Notes: generated by a model not told the origin, from the sequence alone. 64,000 nt of DNA from Hoeflea algicola (GCF_026619415.1 NZ_JAOVZR010000001.1:3580501-3644500); one strand, 5' to 3'; shown: positions 7,576 through 18,492, counted from the first letter of the stretch. Made by a program: numbers and translations.

Positions 7576-10500
7576 ATGCAAAAACACGTTGATGACCGCC
7601 TCCGCCTTGACGAGATCGTCGATCCCGCGGTGCTGCGCGGCAGTTTCAATGCCATCGCCGAAAAGCATGGCGGCGCCAGCAGCGAAGCTCGCCAGGAACT
7701 GCTCGCCGAGGCCAAACGCGTCAACATCGAGGGGCGCGCCCGCGCTCGCGCCATGCTCTCCGAAGATGGCGGCGGCACGCTCTGCGCCCAGCGTATCTGC
7801 CATCTTCAGGATGTCATCACCGATGCGCTGTATGATTATGCCAGCATTCACGTCTACCGGGTCGAGAATCCATTGGTTTCGGAACACATGACCGTCACGG
7901 CGGTCGGCGGCTATGGCCGCGGAACCCTGGCGCCGGGCTCGGACATCGACCTGTTGTTCGTGCTGCCCTACAAGAAGACGCCCTGGACCGAGCAGGTGGT
8001 CGAGTGGATTCTCTACATCCTCTGGGACATGGGGCTGAAGGTCGGGCACGCCACCCGCAATGTTGATGAATGCATCCGGCTGTCGCGCTCCGACATGACC
8101 ATTCGCACCGCCATTCTCGAAGCCCGGTTCCTGTGCGGCGCGCAGGCGCTGTTTGATGATCTGAGCGAGCGTTTTGAAAAGGAGGTGGTCGAGGGCACCG
8201 GCCCCGAATTCATCGCCGCCAAACTGCACGAACGCGACGAGCGCCATCGCAAGGCCGGCGACACCCGCTATCTGGTCGAACCCAACGTCAAGGAAGGCAA
8301 GGGCGGTTTGCGCGATCTCAACACGCTGTTCTGGATCGCCAAGTATTTCTACCATATCCGCGATACCAAGGAGCTTGTCGGCCTCGGTGTGCTGTCGCGG
8401 CGCGAGTTCAACCTTTTTGAAAAGGCCGAGGATTTTTTATGGGCAGTGCGCTGTCACATGCATTTCCTCACCGGCAAGGCCGAGGAACGATTGTCGTTCG
8501 ACATCCAACGCGACATTGCCGCCGGCCTCGACTACCAGGACCACCCCGGCCTGTCCGCCGTCGAACGTTTCATGAAGCACTATTTCCTGGTCGCCAAGGA
8601 TGTCGGCGACCTCACCCGCATCTTCTGTGCCGGTCTCGAGGACCAGCAGGCCAAGCAGGCGCCGGGCCTGACCGGCGTCATCAGCCGCTTTGCCAACCGT
8701 CCGCGCAAGATCCCCGGAACGCTCGATTTTCTCGAGGACAAGGGCCGCATCAACCTGGCCGATGCCGATGTCTTCAAGCGCGACCCGGTCAACATCATCA
8801 GGCTGTTTCACCTTGCTGATATCCGCGAGTTGGAGTTCCACCCCGATGCGCTCAAGCGGGTCACCCGTTCGCTCAGGCTGGTCAATGCCGATCTGCGCAA
8901 TGACGAGGAAGCCAACCGGTTGTTCATGTCTATCCTGACATCGAAGCGCACCCCCGCGATCATCCTCCGGCGCATGAACGAGGCCGGCGTGCTTGGCAAG
9001 TTCATGCCCGAATTCGGCAAGATCGTCGCGATGATGCAGTTCAACATGTATCATCACTATACCGTCGATGAGCATCTGATCCGCACCGTCTCGGTGCTGT
9101 CGGGCATCGACAAGGGCGAAGACAGCCGCGAGCATCCGCTCGCCTCCAAGCTGTTTCCCGGCATCGAGGAACGCGAGGTGCTCTATGTCGCGGCCTTCCT
9201 GCACGACATCGCCAAGGGACGGCCGGAAGACCATTCCATTGCCGGCGCCAAGGTGGCGCGCAAGGTCTGCCCGCGGCTTGGCCTGTCGGCCAACCAGACC
9301 GAGCTGGTGGCCTGGTTGATCGAGGAACATCTGACCATGTCGATGGTCGCCCAGTCGCGCGATCTCAACGACCGCAAGACCATCACCGATTTCGCCGAGA
9401 AGGTGCGCTCGCTCGAGCGGCTGAAAATGCTGCTGGTGCTGTCGGTCTGCGATATCCGCGCCGTCGGCCCCGGGGTCTGGAACGGCTGGAAGGGTCAGCT
9501 TCTGCGCACACTCTATTACGAAACCGAGCTGATGCTGTCAGGTGGCTTTTCCGAAGTCTCACGCAAGCAGCGCTCGGCCCAGGCGCTGGAGGCCCTGTCG
9601 GAGGGGTTGGCCGACTGGGACGAGGTCGAGCGCGCCTCCTATCTGAAGCTGCATTACGAGCCCTATCTGCTCGCAGTGACGCTGGAGGAGCAGCTGCGCC
9701 ACGCCCATTTCATCCGCGATGCCGACAGGGACGGCAAGCAATTGGCGACCATGGTGCGTACCAACGCGTTCCACGCCATCACTGAGATCACGCTGCTGTC
9801 GCCGGATCATCCGCGGCTGCTGTCGATTGTCACCGGCGCGTGTGCCGCCGCCGGCGCCAATATCGCCGACGCGCAGGTGTTCACCACCTCGGACGGCCGC
9901 GCGCTCGACACCATCCTGATCAACCGCGAATTGCCCGATGACGAGGACGAGCTGCGCCGCGCCGCCTCGATCGGCCGGATGATCGAGGATGTGCTGGCGG
10001 GCAGGACCCATATTCCCGAAGTGATCGCTCGCAAGTCACGCGGTAAGCGCAAGAACCGGCACTTTACCGTCAAGCCGCAGGTCAACCTCTCCAACGCGCT
10101 CTCGAACAAGTTCACGGTGATCGAGATCGAATGTCTCGACCGCTCGGGCCTGCTTTCGGAAGTGGCCTCTGTGCTGTCTGATCTGTCGCTCGATATCGCC
10201 TCGGCGCATATCACCACCTTCGGCGAAAAGGTGGTCGATACTTTCTATGTGCGCGACCTCGTCGGCCAGAAGATCACCAACGAAAACCGGCAGAACAACA
10301 TTGCCGCACGCCTCAAGGCAGTACTGGCCAAGGAAGAAGACGAAGTGCGCGACCGCATGCCCCCCGGCATGATCGCGCCGCACAGCACCCGGCGCGGCCG
10401 CGCCCCGCATGAGAAAGCTGTCGTTCGCATGAGTCTGATCAAGAAATTTGCAAGCGTTGGCGGCGCCACCATGGCAAGCCGCGTGCTCGGCTTCGTGCGC

Positions 10501-11994
10501 GAGGCAATGATCGCCTCGTTTCTCGGTGCGGGGCCGGTGGCTGACGCGTTTTATGCAGCCTTCCGTTTTCCCAACCTGTTTCGCCGGCTGTTTGCCGAGG
10601 GCGCCTTCAATGCGGCCTTCGTGCCACTGTTTGCCCGGGAGATCGAAGCTGGCGGGCCGCTGGCGGCCAGGAAATTCGCCGAACAGGTACTGGCCGTGCT
10701 GGTGCTGTCGCTTGTGGTGCTCAGTGCGCTGGCGATGATCTTCATGCCGTTTCTGGTTGCCACCGTGATCGCGCCGAGATTTGCCGATGATCCGGCCAAA
10801 TTCGATCTCACCGTGCTGTTGACGCGGATCATGTTTCCCTATCTGGCGGCCATGAGCCTGGTCGCCATGATGGCCGGCATCCTCAATTCGCTGCGCCGCT
10901 ATTTTCTCGCAGCCCTTGCCCCGGTGCTGCTCAACATCGTGCTCGTCTCGGGGTTGATCATGTCGGGCTACCTCGCACTGTCGCAGGCCAATATCGGCGA
11001 GGTTCTGGGCTGGTCGGTAACCATTTCGGGTGCGCTTCAGCTCGGTCTGCTGGTTTGGGCTCTGCGCCGCGAAGGCTTCACCCTTGCTCCGGTGCGGCCG
11101 CGTCTGACCCCCGCCGTCAAGCGGCTGTTGTGGCTGGCGCTGCCGGCGGCGGTAACCGGCGGCATTACCCAGATCAATCTGCTGGTGGGCCAGATAATCG
11201 CCTCGGCCCAGGATGGCGCCATCGCCGTCATCAACTATGCCGACCGTCTCAATCAACTGCCGCTTGGCGTCATCGGTATTGCCATCGGCGTCGTGCTGCT
11301 GCCCGAATTGTCGCGTGCGCTCGGTGCCGGCGATACCCGCGAAGCCCAGCATCTGCAAAACCGCAGCCTCGAATTCGGTCTGGCGATCACCGTCCCCGCT
11401 GCTGTCGGTTTGGCATTGCTGCCGCAACCCTTCATCGCTCTGGTGTTCGAACGTGGCGCCTTTACCCGCGAGACCACGGTACTCACGGCGAGCGTGCTTG
11501 CCGCGTTTGCCATTGGCCTTCCGTCATTCGTGCTGAGCAAGATCTTCACGCCGGCCTTCTATGCCCGCGAGGACATGCGCACACCGCTTCTGGCCTCGAT
11601 GGTCTCGGTGGTCATCAACATTGCCGGAAGCCTGATCCTGTTTCCCCGTCTCGGCGTCACCGGAATCGCCATCGCCACCAGTCTCGCCGGCTGGCTGCAG
11701 GCGCTCTATCTTGGGCAGCGGCTGCTTGCGCGTGACCTGTTCCGGCCATCCCCGCTGACCATCCGCCGGGTGGCGCTGATTCTGGTCGGTTCGGCACTGA
11801 TGGGGGCGGTTCTATGGTGGATCGGCGAAAACTTCCCGCATCTGTTGCTCGATGCGACGCTGCTGGTTCGGCTCGGCTCGGTGCTGCTGACGGTGGTGGC
11901 GGGTGCCGCGGTCTATTTCAGCTTTGCCTTCCTCACCGGCGCACTCGACCGGGCCGAGTTCGCGCGGCTGTTCAGACGTCGCAAACGCTCCTGA
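7576..11994 (+). CDS. glnD: PII uridylyltransferase/uridylyl-removing enzyme GlnD, open in frame with MurJ
   Basis: GlnD senses glutamine and adds or removes UMP on PII proteins, controlling nitrogen metabolism. The first roughly 940 codons show all GlnD parts: nucleotidyltransferase motif [18 protein letters not shown], an HD domain ([12 protein letters not shown], then [16 protein letters not shown]), and two ACT domains ([20 protein letters not shown] and [20 protein letters not shown]). The usual end, near RMPPGMIAP, is followed by about 20 non-conserved residues and then, with no stop, by a complete MurJ sequence from the ATG at 10429. In relatives the two are separate neighbouring genes. 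A TGA lies in each of the other two frames (10410-10412 and 10430-10432), so one inserted or missing base would restore two genes. Either a natural fusion of 1472 residues or a base error. Confidence 0.85.
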   Translation: MQKHVDDRLRLDEIVDPAVLRGSFNAIAEKHGGASSEARQELLAEAKRVNIEGRARARAMLSEDGGGTLCAQRICHLQDVITDALYDYASIHVYRVENPLVSEHMTVTAVGGYGRGTLAPGSDIDLLFVLPYKKTPWTEQVVEWILYILWDMGLKVGHATRNVDECIRLSRSDMTIRTAILEARFLCGAQALFDDLSERFEKEVVEGTGPEFIAAKLHERDERHRKAGDTRYLVEPNVKEGKGGLRDLNTLFWIAKYFYHIRDTKELVGLGVLSRREFNLFEKAEDFLWAVRCHMHFLTGKAEERLSFDIQRDIAAGLDYQDHPGLSAVERFMKHYFLVAKDVGDLTRIFCAGLEDQQAKQAPGLTGVISRFANRPRKIPGTLDFLEDKGRINLADADVFKRDPVNIIRLFHLADIRELEFHPDALKRVTRSLRLVNADLRNDEEANRLFMSILTSKRTPAIILRRMNEAGVLGKFMPEFGKIVAMMQFNMYHHYTVDEHLIRTVSVLSGIDKGEDSREHPLASKLFPGIEEREVLYVAAFLHDIAKGRPEDHSIAGAKVARKVCPRLGLSANQTELVAWLIEEHLTMSMVAQSRDLNDRKTITDFAEKVRSLERLKMLLVLSVCDIRAVGPGVWNGWKGQLLRTLYYETELMLSGGFSEVSRKQRSAQALEALSEGLADWDEVERASYLKLHYEPYLLAVTLEEQLRHAHFIRDADRDGKQLATMVRTNAFHAITEITLLSPDHPRLLSIVTGACAAAGANIADAQVFTTSDGRALDTILINRELPDDEDELRRAASIGRMIEDVLAGRTHIPEVIARKSRGKRKNRHFTVKPQVNLSNALSNKFTVIEIECLDRSGLLSEVASVLSDLSLDIASAHITTFGEKVVDTFYVRDLVGQKITNENRQNNIAARLKAVLAKEEDEVRDRMPPGMIAPHSTRRGRAPHEKAVVRMSLIKKFASVGGATMASRVLGFVREAMIASFLGAGPVADAFYAAFRFPNLFRRLFAEGAFNAAFVPLFAREIEAGGPLAARKFAEQVLAVLVLSLVVLSALAMIFMPFLVATVIAPRFADDPAKFDLTVLLTRIMFPYLAAMSLVAMMAGILNSLRRYFLAALAPVLLNIVLVSGLIMSGYLALSQANIGEVLGWSVTISGALQLGLLVWALRREGFTLAPVRPRLTPAVKRLLWLALPAAVTGGITQINLLVGQIIASAQDGAIAVINYADRLNQLPLGVIGIAIGVVLLPELSRALGAGDTREAQHLQNRSLEFGLAITVPAAVGLALLPQPFIALVFERGAFTRETTVLTASVLAAFAIGLPSFVLSKIFTPAFYAREDMRTPLLASMVSVVINIAGSLILFPRLGVTGIAIATSLAGWLQALYLGQRLLARDLFRPSPLTIRRVALILVGSALMGAVLWWIGENFPHLLLDATLLVRLGSVLLTVVAGAAVYFSFAFLTGALDRAEFARLFRRRKRS
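10429..11994 (+). CDS. murJ: Lipid II flippase MurJ (MviN), possible internal start within the glnD frame
   Basis: MurJ flips the lipid-linked peptidoglycan precursor across the inner membrane. From [19 protein letters not shown] onward the 521 residues are a full-length MviN/Mur[41 protein letters not shown], then a dozen or more hydrophobic segments ending in a basic tail (RRRKRS). The ATG is preceded at about 11 bases by GAGAAAG, a usable ribosome site, so MurJ could be made on its own even though the upstream glnD frame runs into it. Its size and start match stand-alone rhizobial MurJ. I list it separately because the fused reading may be artefactual. Confidence 0.85.
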   Translation: MSLIKKFASVGGATMASRVLGFVREAMIASFLGAGPVADAFYAAFRFPNLFRRLFAEGAFNAAFVPLFAREIEAGGPLAARKFAEQVLAVLVLSLVVLSALAMIFMPFLVATVIAPRFADDPAKFDLTVLLTRIMFPYLAAMSLVAMMAGILNSLRRYFLAALAPVLLNIVLVSGLIMSGYLALSQANIGEVLGWSVTISGALQLGLLVWALRREGFTLAPVRPRLTPAVKRLLWLALPAAVTGGITQINLLVGQIIASAQDGAIAVINYADRLNQLPLGVIGIAIGVVLLPELSRALGAGDTREAQHLQNRSLEFGLAITVPAAVGLALLPQPFIALVFERGAFTRETTVLTASVLAAFAIGLPSFVLSKIFTPAFYAREDMRTPLLASMVSVVINIAGSLILFPRLGVTGIAIATSLAGWLQALYLGQRLLARDLFRPSPLTIRRVALILVGSALMGAVLWWIGENFPHLLLDATLLVRLGSVLLTVVAGAAVYFSFAFLTGALDRAEFARLFRRRKRS

Positions 11995-12128
11995 GCACTA
12001 TCTTATCTGTTGGTTGCCGCAGCTCCGACTGCTGGCGCCGCTCTTGACGCAGGCGCTTCCCGCCCGCATAACCCCGCCCGATTTCAACGAGGTATCCGGG
12101 CCCTCCACAAGCCCGTCAGGAGCATGTC

Positions 12129-13193
12129 ATGACCGCCACTTTCAAACCGCAGGTGTTTTCCGGCGTCCAGCCCACCGGCAATCTGCATCTGGGCAATTAT
12201 CTCGGCGCCATCCGCAAGTTCGTGACGCTCCAGGACGAGCATGACTGTATTTTCTGCGTGGTCGACATGCACTCGATCACGGCGCAGCTGGTTCATGACG
12301 ATCTCAAGGGACAGACCCGCTCGATCGCCGCCGCCTTCATTGCCTCCGGCATCGATCCGGTCAAGCACATCGTCTTCAACCAGTCCGCCGTTTCCGGCCA
12401 TGCGGAACTCGCCTGGATCTTCAATTGCGTCGCCCGCATCGGCTGGATGAACCGGATGACCCAGTTCAAGGACAAGGCCGGCAAGGATCGCGAAAACGCC
12501 TCGCTCGGACTCTTGGCCTATCCGAGCCTGATGGCCGCCGACATCCTGCTTTACCGCGCCACCCATGTGCCTGTCGGCGACGACCAGAAGCAGCATCTCG
12601 AGCTGACCCGCGACATTGCCCAGAAATTCAACAATGATTTTTCCAAGCGCATCGAGGCAGCCGGGCTCGGCGTCGAGATGATGGTCGGCGAGGAAAAGGT
12701 GTCGGGCTTCTTCCCGATGACCGAACCGCTGATCGAGGGCCCGGCACCGCGGGTCATGAGCCTGCGCGACGGCACAAGGAAAATGTCGAAATCGGAGCCG
12801 TCCGATTTGTCGCGCATCAACCTCACCGACGACGCCGATACCATCGCCAAGAAAATCCGCAAGGCCAAGACCGACCCGGCGCCGCTGCCTGATACACTCG
12901 ACGAGCTCAAGGGTCGTCCGGAAGCCGAAAACCTGGTAGGCATCTACGCGGCGCTAAGTGACCGCAGCCGCCAGGATGTCATCGACGAGTATGGCGGCCA
13001 GCAATTCGCCGCCTTCAAGCCGGCTTTGGCCGACCTTGCTGTCAGCGTGCTCGAACCGATCACCACCGAGATGCAACGGTTGATGGCGGACCCGAGCCAT
13101 ATCGACGCAATCCTCAAGGATGGCTCGCAGCGCGCCAATGCGATTGCAGAGAAGACCATGGCCGATGTCCGCGAGATTATCGGTTTTGTCTAA
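12129..13193 (+). CDS. trpS: Tryptophanyl-tRNA synthetase
   Basis: Class I aminoacyl-tRNA synthetase charging tRNA-Trp. It carries the HIGH-type motif in [17 protein letters not shown], the TrpRS-typical [20 protein letters not shown], and the KMSKS loop in [14 protein letters not shown]. Length 354 residues is normal for the bacterial enzyme. The gene follows murJ after about 130 bases in which no terminator was seen. The upstream sequence (AGGAGC before ATG 12129) supports the start. Confidence 0.97.
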   Translation: MTATFKPQVFSGVQPTGNLHLGNYLGAIRKFVTLQDEHDCIFCVVDMHSITAQLVHDDLKGQTRSIAAAFIASGIDPVKHIVFNQSAVSGHAELAWIFNCVARIGWMNRMTQFKDKAGKDRENASLGLLAYPSLMAADILLYRATHVPVGDDQKQHLELTRDIAQKFNNDFSKRIEAAGLGVEMMVGEEKVSGFFPMTEPLIEGPAPRVMSLRDGTRKMSKSEPSDLSRINLTDDADTIAKKIRKAKTDPAPLPDTLDELKGRPEAENLVGIYAALSDRSRQDVIDEYGGQQFAAFKPALADLAVSVLEPITTEMQRLMADPSHIDAILKDGSQRANAIAEKTMADVREIIGFV

Positions 13194-13246
13194 CCGCCCT
13201 AAAAACGGTCTTGCCGTCAACAGGTCTGTAATGGCATGGTCGCGCA

Positions 13247-13738
13247 ATGGTATCACGTAGACGCTCACGCGAAGCTGGCCACAGGCGCAAATTCCTGGCC
13301 GTGATCGACGACACGCCCGAATGCGAACGCGCGATGCGTTACGCCGGGATGAGAGCCTATAATTCCGGCGGTGGGCTGGTGCTGGTCTATGTGATCCAAC
13401 CCGGCGATTTCCAGCATTGGCTCGGGGTTGAGGAAATCATGCGCGCCGAAGCAATGGAACTGGCCGAGGCGACACTGGCCAAGGCCAGCGAGAAATTGCG
13501 CCAGATAATCGGGATTGATCCGGAAACTGTGATTCGGCAGGGCAAGACCACCGAGGAAATCCACGCCGTCATCGAGGAAGATCAGGATATCGCCATTCTG
13601 GTGCTCGCTGCCGGGTCGGCCAAGGATGGACCCGGCCCGCTGGTGGCGTCGATTGCCGGGCGGGGGGCCGCGTTCCCGATTCCGGTAACCGTTATTCCAG
13701 ATGCGCTCTCCGATGACGAGATCGACGCCCTGAGTTAG
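13247..13738 (+). CDS. Universal stress protein (UspA) family
   Basis: A 163-residue cytoplasmic protein with the Usp fold: the first strand is KFLAVIDDTPECERAMRYAG, followed by VLVYVIQPGDF, a helical middle, and an end region ILVLAAGSAKDGPGPLVASI with AAFPIPVTVIP. The usual G-x2-G-x9-G-S/T nucleotide loop is only loosely present, so ATP binding is uncertain. It follows trpS closely, as in several rhizobia. Physiological role unknown; the family is linked to stress survival. Confidence 0.85.
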   Translation: MVSRRRSREAGHRRKFLAVIDDTPECERAMRYAGMRAYNSGGGLVLVYVIQPGDFQHWLGVEEIMRAEAMELAEATLAKASEKLRQIIGIDPETVIRQGKTTEEIHAVIEEDQDIAILVLAAGSAKDGPGPLVASIAGRGAAFPIPVTVIPDALSDDEIDALS

Positions 13739-13863
13739 AAAATTTCCGCTGCTCGTGGCACACGTCAGGCAATATCTACCCTTGATCCGCGGCCCGACGA
13801 GGCTTATCTTGTTTTGAAGAATTCTAAACTGGCTCGGCATGGTGTCGGGCGGGAGACCCGAAA

Positions 13864-14430
13864 ATGTTCATTCAGACCGAATCCACGCCCAACCCCGCGA
13901 CCCTGAAGTTTCTGCCCGGCAAGGTGGTTCTGGACAGCGGCACCGCCGATTTCCGCGACGCTGACGAGGCCGGCAAGGTCTCGCCGCTGGCCGCCAAGCT
14001 GTTTGAAATTCCCGGCGTAACCGGGGTTTTCTACGGCTATGATTTCGTCACCATCACCAAGGATGGGCCCGATTGGCAGCATATAAAGCCGGCTGTTCTC
14101 GGCACCATCATGGAGCATTTCATGTCTGGCGCGCCGATTCTGTCGACCGGCAATGACGCCGCCGAGGATACCGGCGAGGAATTCTTCGAAGCTGGCGACG
14201 AGACCATTGTCGCCACCATCAAGGAATTGCTCGAAACCCGGGTCCGCCCGGCCGTCGCCCAGGATGGCGGTGACATCACCTTCCGCGGTTTCCGCGATGG
14301 CAAGGTGTTCTTGCACATGAAGGGCGCCTGCGCCGGCTGCCCGTCCTCGACAGCCACGCTCAAGCACGGCATTCAGAACCTGCTCAAGCATTTCGTGCCG
14401 GAAGTGCGCGAAGTGGAAGCCGTCCTCTGA
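13864..14430 (+). CDS. NifU-like Fe-S cluster scaffold/carrier (Nfu type)
   Basis: Nfu proteins deliver iron-sulfur clusters to target enzymes. The N-terminal domain is the Nfu_N type (MFIQTESTPNPATLKFLPGK, residues 1 to about 90). The C-terminal NifU domain begins at about residue 115 (IKELLETRVRPAVAQDGGD) and holds the cluster-binding CxxC in MKGACAGCPSSTATLK. Length 188 residues is normal. The ATG follows GGGAGACCCGAAA. It is located between usp and tsaB, a conserved arrangement in this order. Confidence 0.93.
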   Translation: MFIQTESTPNPATLKFLPGKVVLDSGTADFRDADEAGKVSPLAAKLFEIPGVTGVFYGYDFVTITKDGPDWQHIKPAVLGTIMEHFMSGAPILSTGNDAAEDTGEEFFEAGDETIVATIKELLETRVRPAVAQDGGDITFRGFRDGKVFLHMKGACAGCPSSTATLKHGIQNLLKHFVPEVREVEAVL

Positions 14431-14525
14431 TCCTGCAAGCTCTTTACCCCAGCTTCTGCTGCTTCTAAAAGCATGACACGGTGACGCCGCGCGGTTCTCG
14501 CGCGGCGCGATGCAATGGATGTCAC

Positions 14526-15206
14526 GTGCTCACGCTCGCAATCGACTGTTCGGCAAGGTTTTGTTCCGTCGCTCTCTATCAGGGTGGGGAAAATCGTGTG
14601 GTCGCCGAAGCCAGCCCGGAGATCGGGCGCGGTCATGCCGAGCAGCTTCCGGCCATCCTCCAGACGGTTCTTGATGACGCTGGCGTTACGCTTTCTCAGG
14701 TTGAACGGCTTGGCGTCACCATTGGCCCCGGCTCGTTTGCCGGTATCCGTGTCGGCGTTGCCTTCGTCCGCGGGCTTGCGCTCGCCAACGCCGTCCCGGT
14801 GGTCGGCGTCGGCTCGCTCGAAGCCATCGCCATTCCGGCCGCCCGCGCCAAAACCGCGCCGGTTATGGCCGTACTCGACGCCCGCCGCGACCGCGTCTGG
14901 GCGCTGATTGCGGGCGCCGATGGCCAGATTACCAGTTCGGCTGCCGAATGGACCCCGGATGAGGCTGCAGTCGAAGCCGCACGGACCGGCGTCTGGCTGC
15001 TGGGCAGCGGCGCCGCGCTTCTGGCCGCTGAAGATGCCTCGCTGGCTTCACGGGTGATTGGCGACAGTTCCGCGCCGGCGATCGCCGATGTGGCGCGGCT
15101 CGCCTCCCACCTTGACCCCCGGAGCAATCCGCCCGAGCCGCGGTATCTGCGCGACGCCGACGCCAAGCCGCAGACCGGCTTTGCGCTGCCGCACGAGGTT
15201 GTCTAG
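14526..15206 (+). CDS. tsaB: tRNA threonylcarbamoyladenosine biosynthesis protein TsaB
   Basis: TsaB partners TsaD and TsaE in making the t6A modification on ANN-decoding tRNAs. The ASKHA-fold signature is visible: LTLAIDCSARFCSVAL at the start, then GVTIGPGSFAGIRVGVAFVRG. It lacks the metal-binding histidines of the TsaD paralogue, as expected. The GTG at 14526 gives a start (VLTLAIDCS) aligned with the family; the frame is open to an earlier GTG at 14481, which I consider less likely. rimI follows after three bases, so the two are cotranscribed and functionally paired as in many genomes. Confidence 0.92.
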   Translation: MLTLAIDCSARFCSVALYQGGENRVVAEASPEIGRGHAEQLPAILQTVLDDAGVTLSQVERLGVTIGPGSFAGIRVGVAFVRGLALANAVPVVGVGSLEAIAIPAARAKTAPVMAVLDARRDRVWALIAGADGQITSSAAEWTPDEAAVEAARTGVWLLGSGAALLAAEDASLASRVIGDSSAPAIADVARLASHLDPRSNPPEPRYLRDADAKPQTGFALPHEVV

Positions 15207-15209
15207 CCG

Positions 15210-15701
15210 ATGGTGTTAAGCCTGTTCTCCCGCTCCCCCGAATATTTGATTCTGGCCGCCGAACGAAAGGACGCGCACACCATGTCGCGGATTCACGGTG
15301 AGGCTTTTGCACATGGCTGGGGCGATGGCGAGTTTGAAAGTCTGATTTCGCAACCGGCCGTGTTCGGGTTTCTCGCCTGTCCGGAAGGCCGCGCCCGCGA
15401 TGCGGCGGCCGGATTTGTGCTCGGCCGCGAAGCTGCGGGTGAGGCCGAAATCCTGTCGATCGGCATTTCTCCCAAATACCGGCGCTCGGGGCTGGGCTGG
15501 CGGTTGATGCGCAGCGCCATGCAGGAGGCGGTGCGGCGCGATGCCGAGGAAATATTCCTGGAAGTCGACGAAACCAACCTTGCCGCGCTTGAATTATACC
15601 GCAAGCTGGATTTTGCCAAGGTAGGAGAGCGCCGCGCCTATTATGCGCAGGAGGGGGCTCAGCGCACGACGGCGCTTGTCATGCGCCACGATCTTCGTTA
15701 G
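15210..15701 (+). CDS. rimI: Ribosomal protein S18-alanine N-acetyltransferase RimI
   Basis: GNAT-fold acetyltransferase of 163 residues. The acetyl-CoA-binding motif A is IGISPKYRRSGLGWRLMRSA, followed by EEIFLEVDETNLAALELYRKLDFAKVG-type sequence and the aromatic RRAYYAQEG characteristic of RimI. Its position directly after tsaB and before mur is the standard rhizobial order. In enterobacteria RimI acetylates the N-terminus of ribosomal protein S18; the same target is inferred here, though broader N-terminal acetylation is possible. Confidence 0.9.
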   Translation: MVLSLFSRSPEYLILAAERKDAHTMSRIHGEAFAHGWGDGEFESLISQPAVFGFLACPEGRARDAAAGFVLGREAAGEAEILSIGISPKYRRSGLGWRLMRSAMQEAVRRDAEEIFLEVDETNLAALELYRKLDFAKVGERRAYYAQEGAQRTTALVMRHDLR

Positions 15702-15768
15702 TCCCCCAACAAGCCGCCTGTTTGAATGGCGGCGGCACTCCTCACGCTTGTGACCGGCGGGGCAGGTT

Positions 15769-16194
15769 ATGGACGAACAAAGATCCCTAGAAGACCGCTG
15801 CGTCGAGCGCGGCATGCGCATGACCGAACAGCGTCGCATCATTGCCCGTGTGCTCGACGGCGCCGATGACCATCCTGACGTCGAGGAATTGCACCGGCGC
15901 GCCGTGCTGGTCGATCAGCGCATCTCGATGTCCACCGTTTACCGCACGGTCAAGCTGTTTGAAGATATCGGCATCATCGAGCGCCATGATTTTCGTGACG
16001 GCCGCTCGCGGTACGAGACTGTACCGGAAGAGCACCACGACCATCTCATCGATCTGCGCACTGGTCAGGTGATCGAATTTCATTCGCCGGAAATCGAAGC
16101 CCTGCAGGAGCGGGTCGCCCGCGAACACGGCTTTCGCCTGGTTGACCACCGGCTTGAGCTCTACGGCGTCCCGCTCAAGGGCGACGAGCGGTGA
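15769..16194 (+). CDS. mur: Fur-family metalloregulator, Mur type
   Basis: A 141-residue Fur-superfamily repressor. The winged-helix part includes RGMRMTEQRRIIARVLDGAD, HPDVEELHRRA and STVYRTVKLFEDIGIIERH. The metal-sensing region has VPEEHHDHLIDL and VIEFHSPEIEALQERVA, the form seen in rhizobial Mur, which senses manganese and represses manganese uptake genes; the classic structural CxxC zinc cysteines of enterobacterial Fur are absent. The assignment to Mur rather than iron-sensing Fur rests on the rhizobial context, where Irr (also encoded in this window) handles iron. Confidence 0.88.
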   Translation: MDEQRSLEDRCVERGMRMTEQRRIIARVLDGADDHPDVEELHRRAVLVDQRISMSTVYRTVKLFEDIGIIERHDFRDGRSRYETVPEEHHDHLIDLRTGQVIEFHSPEIEALQERVAREHGFRLVDHRLELYGVPLKGDER

Positions 16195-16245
16195 AGCCAT
16201 CGCCATGGTGAATGCCGGCCACTATTTCCCGTTTCTGCCTCGGCC

Positions 16246-17043
16246 ATGATCGCGACGTTGCGCATAGGCTTCGTCCTGCTCGCCTTCGTGTTGCTGACGT
16301 TGTCCCTGCTGCCGGTGCAACTGATGGCGATCGGCCTGGGCCTTTCGCTAATGCGCAGGTTGCCACGCTGGTGGCACCGGGTGATGTGCAGGGTGATGGG
16401 ACTCAAGGTTTCCACCCATGGTGCCCTGGCAGCTGAAAGACCGCTGCTGCTGGTTTCCAATCATGCGTCCTGGAAGGACATCCTGGTGCTCGGATCGGTC
16501 GCCGATGTGGTTTTCATCGCCAAATCCGAGGTACGCGACTGGCCGGTGTTCGGCTGGCTGGCGCGGCTGCAGCGCTCGGTGTTTATCGAACGCGCGGAAC
16601 GCCGCAAGACCGGTGCGCAGATTTCCGATGTCTCCAGCCGACTTGTGGCAGGCGAGATCGTGGTGCTGTTTGCCGAAGGAACCACCTCGGACGGCAACCG
16701 GGTGCTTCCGTTCAAATCCTCGCTGTTTGGCGCCGCCAGTGCAGCCCTTGCCCATGCGCCAGGCGGGATGGTCTACATTCAGCCGGTGTCGATTGCCTAT
16801 GTCGGGATTCATGGTGTGGCTATGGGGCGTTACCATCGCCCACTGGCCGCCTGGCCCGGGGATGTCGCACTCGGCCCGCATCTGCTCGGCGTGCTCAGGC
16901 AGGGGGCGATGGAGGTCGATGTGGTGTTTGGCGATCCGGTTGCCTTCGATGCGAGCACAGATCGCAAAACCACCGCCCGCCTGATGGAGGCCCGCGTGCG
17001 CGCCGGCCTCGCCGCTGCCTTGCGTGGCAGAATCACGCGTTGA
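16246..17043 (+). CDS. olsA: 1-acyl-glycerol-3-phosphate acyltransferase family; probable lyso-ornithine lipid acyltransferase OlsA
   Basis: PlsC-fold membrane acyltransferase of 265 residues. One or two hydrophobic N-terminal segments (LAFVLLTLSLLPVQLMAIGL) are followed by the catalytic HX4D box in VSNHASWKDILVLG and the substrate motif LFAEGTTSDGNRVLPFKSSL. In S. meliloti the gene at this position, just before miaB, is olsA, which adds the second acyl chain to lyso-ornithine lipid, a phosphorus-free membrane lipid. That name is transferred by synteny and family; phosphatidic acid synthesis is the alternative. olsB is not in this window. Confidence 0.8.
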   Translation: MIATLRIGFVLLAFVLLTLSLLPVQLMAIGLGLSLMRRLPRWWHRVMCRVMGLKVSTHGALAAERPLLLVSNHASWKDILVLGSVADVVFIAKSEVRDWPVFGWLARLQRSVFIERAERRKTGAQISDVSSRLVAGEIVVLFAEGTTSDGNRVLPFKSSLFGAASAALAHAPGGMVYIQPVSIAYVGIHGVAMGRYHRPLAAWPGDVALGPHLLGVLRQGAMEVDVVFGDPVAFDASTDRKTTARLMEARVRAGLAAALRGRITR

Positions 17044-17085
17044 TTGGCCATTTTCAAGCCGTGCAATAAGGTCTAAAAGCCCCCC

Positions 17086-18492
17086 ATGACAAACGTGCCC
17101 CCCACAGCAGAATCCGCCATCCTGGCTGGCGCAGAGCCCAGGACGAACACCCGCAAGGTCTTCATCAAGACCTATGGCTGCCAGATGAACGTCTATGACA
17201 GCGAGCGCATGGGCGACGCGCTGACAGGTGATGGTTATCAGGCTGTCGATACGGTCGAGGCCGCCGACCTGATCCTCATCAACACTTGCCATATCCGCGA
17301 AAAGGCCGCTGAAAAGGTCTATTCCCAGCTCGGCCGTCTGGCCAAATTGAAAAAGCAGCGCAACGCCGAGGGCGGTGACCTGATGGTTGCCGTCGCCGGC
17401 TGTGTCGCCCAGGCCGAGGGGCAGGAGATTATCCGCCGTGCCCCTGTGGTCGATGTTGTCATTGGCCCGCAGACCTATCACCGGCTGCCGCAGGCGCTGG
17501 CCAAGGCCCGCCAGGGTGAGCGCGTGGTGGAAACCGATTTCCCTGCCGAAGACAAGTTCGACGGTCTGCCCAACACCTCGGCCCGGGCCATCCGCGCCCG
17601 CGGCGTTGCCGCCTTCCTTACCGTTCAGGAAGGCTGCGACAAGTTCTGCACCTTCTGTGTGGTGCCCTATACCCGCGGCGCGGAAGTTTCCCGGCCGGTT
17701 GACCGGATCGTTCAGGAGGCCCAGCGGCTGGTCGATGCCGGGGTTCGCGAAATCACCCTGCTCGGCCAGAACGTCAATGCCTGGCACGGCAAAGGCGCCG
17801 ACGGCCGTGAATGGGGTCTGGGCGAACTGGTGCGGCGTCTCGCTGAAATCGACGGCCTGGTGCGCATTCGCTACACCACCAGCCACCCGCGCGACATGGA
17901 CGATTCGCTGATCGCCGCCCACCGCGATCTGCCCGAATTGATGCCCTATCTGCATCTGCCGGTGCAGTCGGGGTCCGATGCCATTCTCAAGGCGATGAAT
18001 CGTCGCCATACTGCCGATGAGTATGTCCGGCTGGTCGAGCGGATCCGCGCCGCACGCCCCGATATTGCCCTTTCAGGCGATTTCATCGTTGGATTTCCCG
18101 GTGAAACCGACGCCGATTTCGAGAACACCATGGATCTGATCCGCGAGGTCAACTACGCCGCCGCGTTCTCGTTTAAATATTCGATCCGCCCCGGCACGCC
18201 CGGCGCCGGGATGGAAGATCAGGTCGCCGAAGCGGTCAAGACCGAACGGCTGGCGCGGCTGCAGGCGCTGCTCAGCGAACAGACCCGCGCCTTCGGTCGC
18301 CAGTGCATGGGCAAGACCGTCGATCTTCTGCTGGAGAAACCCGGACGCAACACTCACCAGATTGTTGGCCGATCACCGTGGCTGCAACCGGTAATAGTTG
18401 ATGCAAAGGCCGGCAAAATCGGTGACATTGTTTCAGTGCGAATCACAGAAACCGACTCGAGCAGTCTTTTCGCGGAACGCGTGGAATGCTGA
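17086..18492 (+). CDS. miaB: tRNA-2-methylthio-N6-dimethylallyladenosine synthase
   Basis: MiaB is a radical-SAM methylthiotransferase that modifies A37 of tRNAs reading UNN codons. The N-terminal UPF0004 domain shows cluster cysteines in [24 protein letters not shown] and [10 protein letters not shown]. The radical SAM motif CxxxCxxC is in [17 protein letters not shown] (C184, C188, C191). A TRAM domain closes the protein. Length 468 residues is typical. It lies between olsA and phoH as in other rhizobia. Confidence 0.97.
   Translation: MTNVPPTAESAILAGAEPRTNTRKVFIKTYGCQMNVYDSERMGDALTGDGYQAVDTVEAADLILINTCHIREKAAEKVYSQLGRLAKLKKQRNAEGGDLMVAVAGCVAQAEGQEIIRRAPVVDVVIGPQTYHRLPQALAKARQGERVVETDFPAEDKFDGLPNTSARAIRARGVAAFLTVQEGCDKFCTFCVVPYTRGAEVSRPVDRIVQEAQRLVDAGVREITLLGQNVNAWHGKGADGREWGLGELVRRLAEIDGLVRIRYTTSHPRDMDDSLIAAHRDLPELMPYLHLPVQSGSDAILKAMNRRHTADEYVRLVERIRAARPDIALSGDFIVGFPGETDADFENTMDLIREVNYAAAFSFKYSIRPGTPGAGMEDQVAEAVKTERLARLQALLSEQTRAFGRQCMGKTVDLLLEKPGRNTHQIVGRSPWLQPVIVDAKAGKIGDIVSVRITETDSSSLFAERVEC

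Noticed and set aside
6418..8355. 645-codon minus-strand ORF
   Set aside because: It is the antisense shadow of the RimK-like and glnD genes; GC-rich codon use in real genes keeps the opposite frame open. The sense proteins have clear motifs, this one has none.
16348..18009. 553-codon minus-strand ORF opposite olsA and miaB
   Set aside because: Antisense shadow spanning two well-supported genes.
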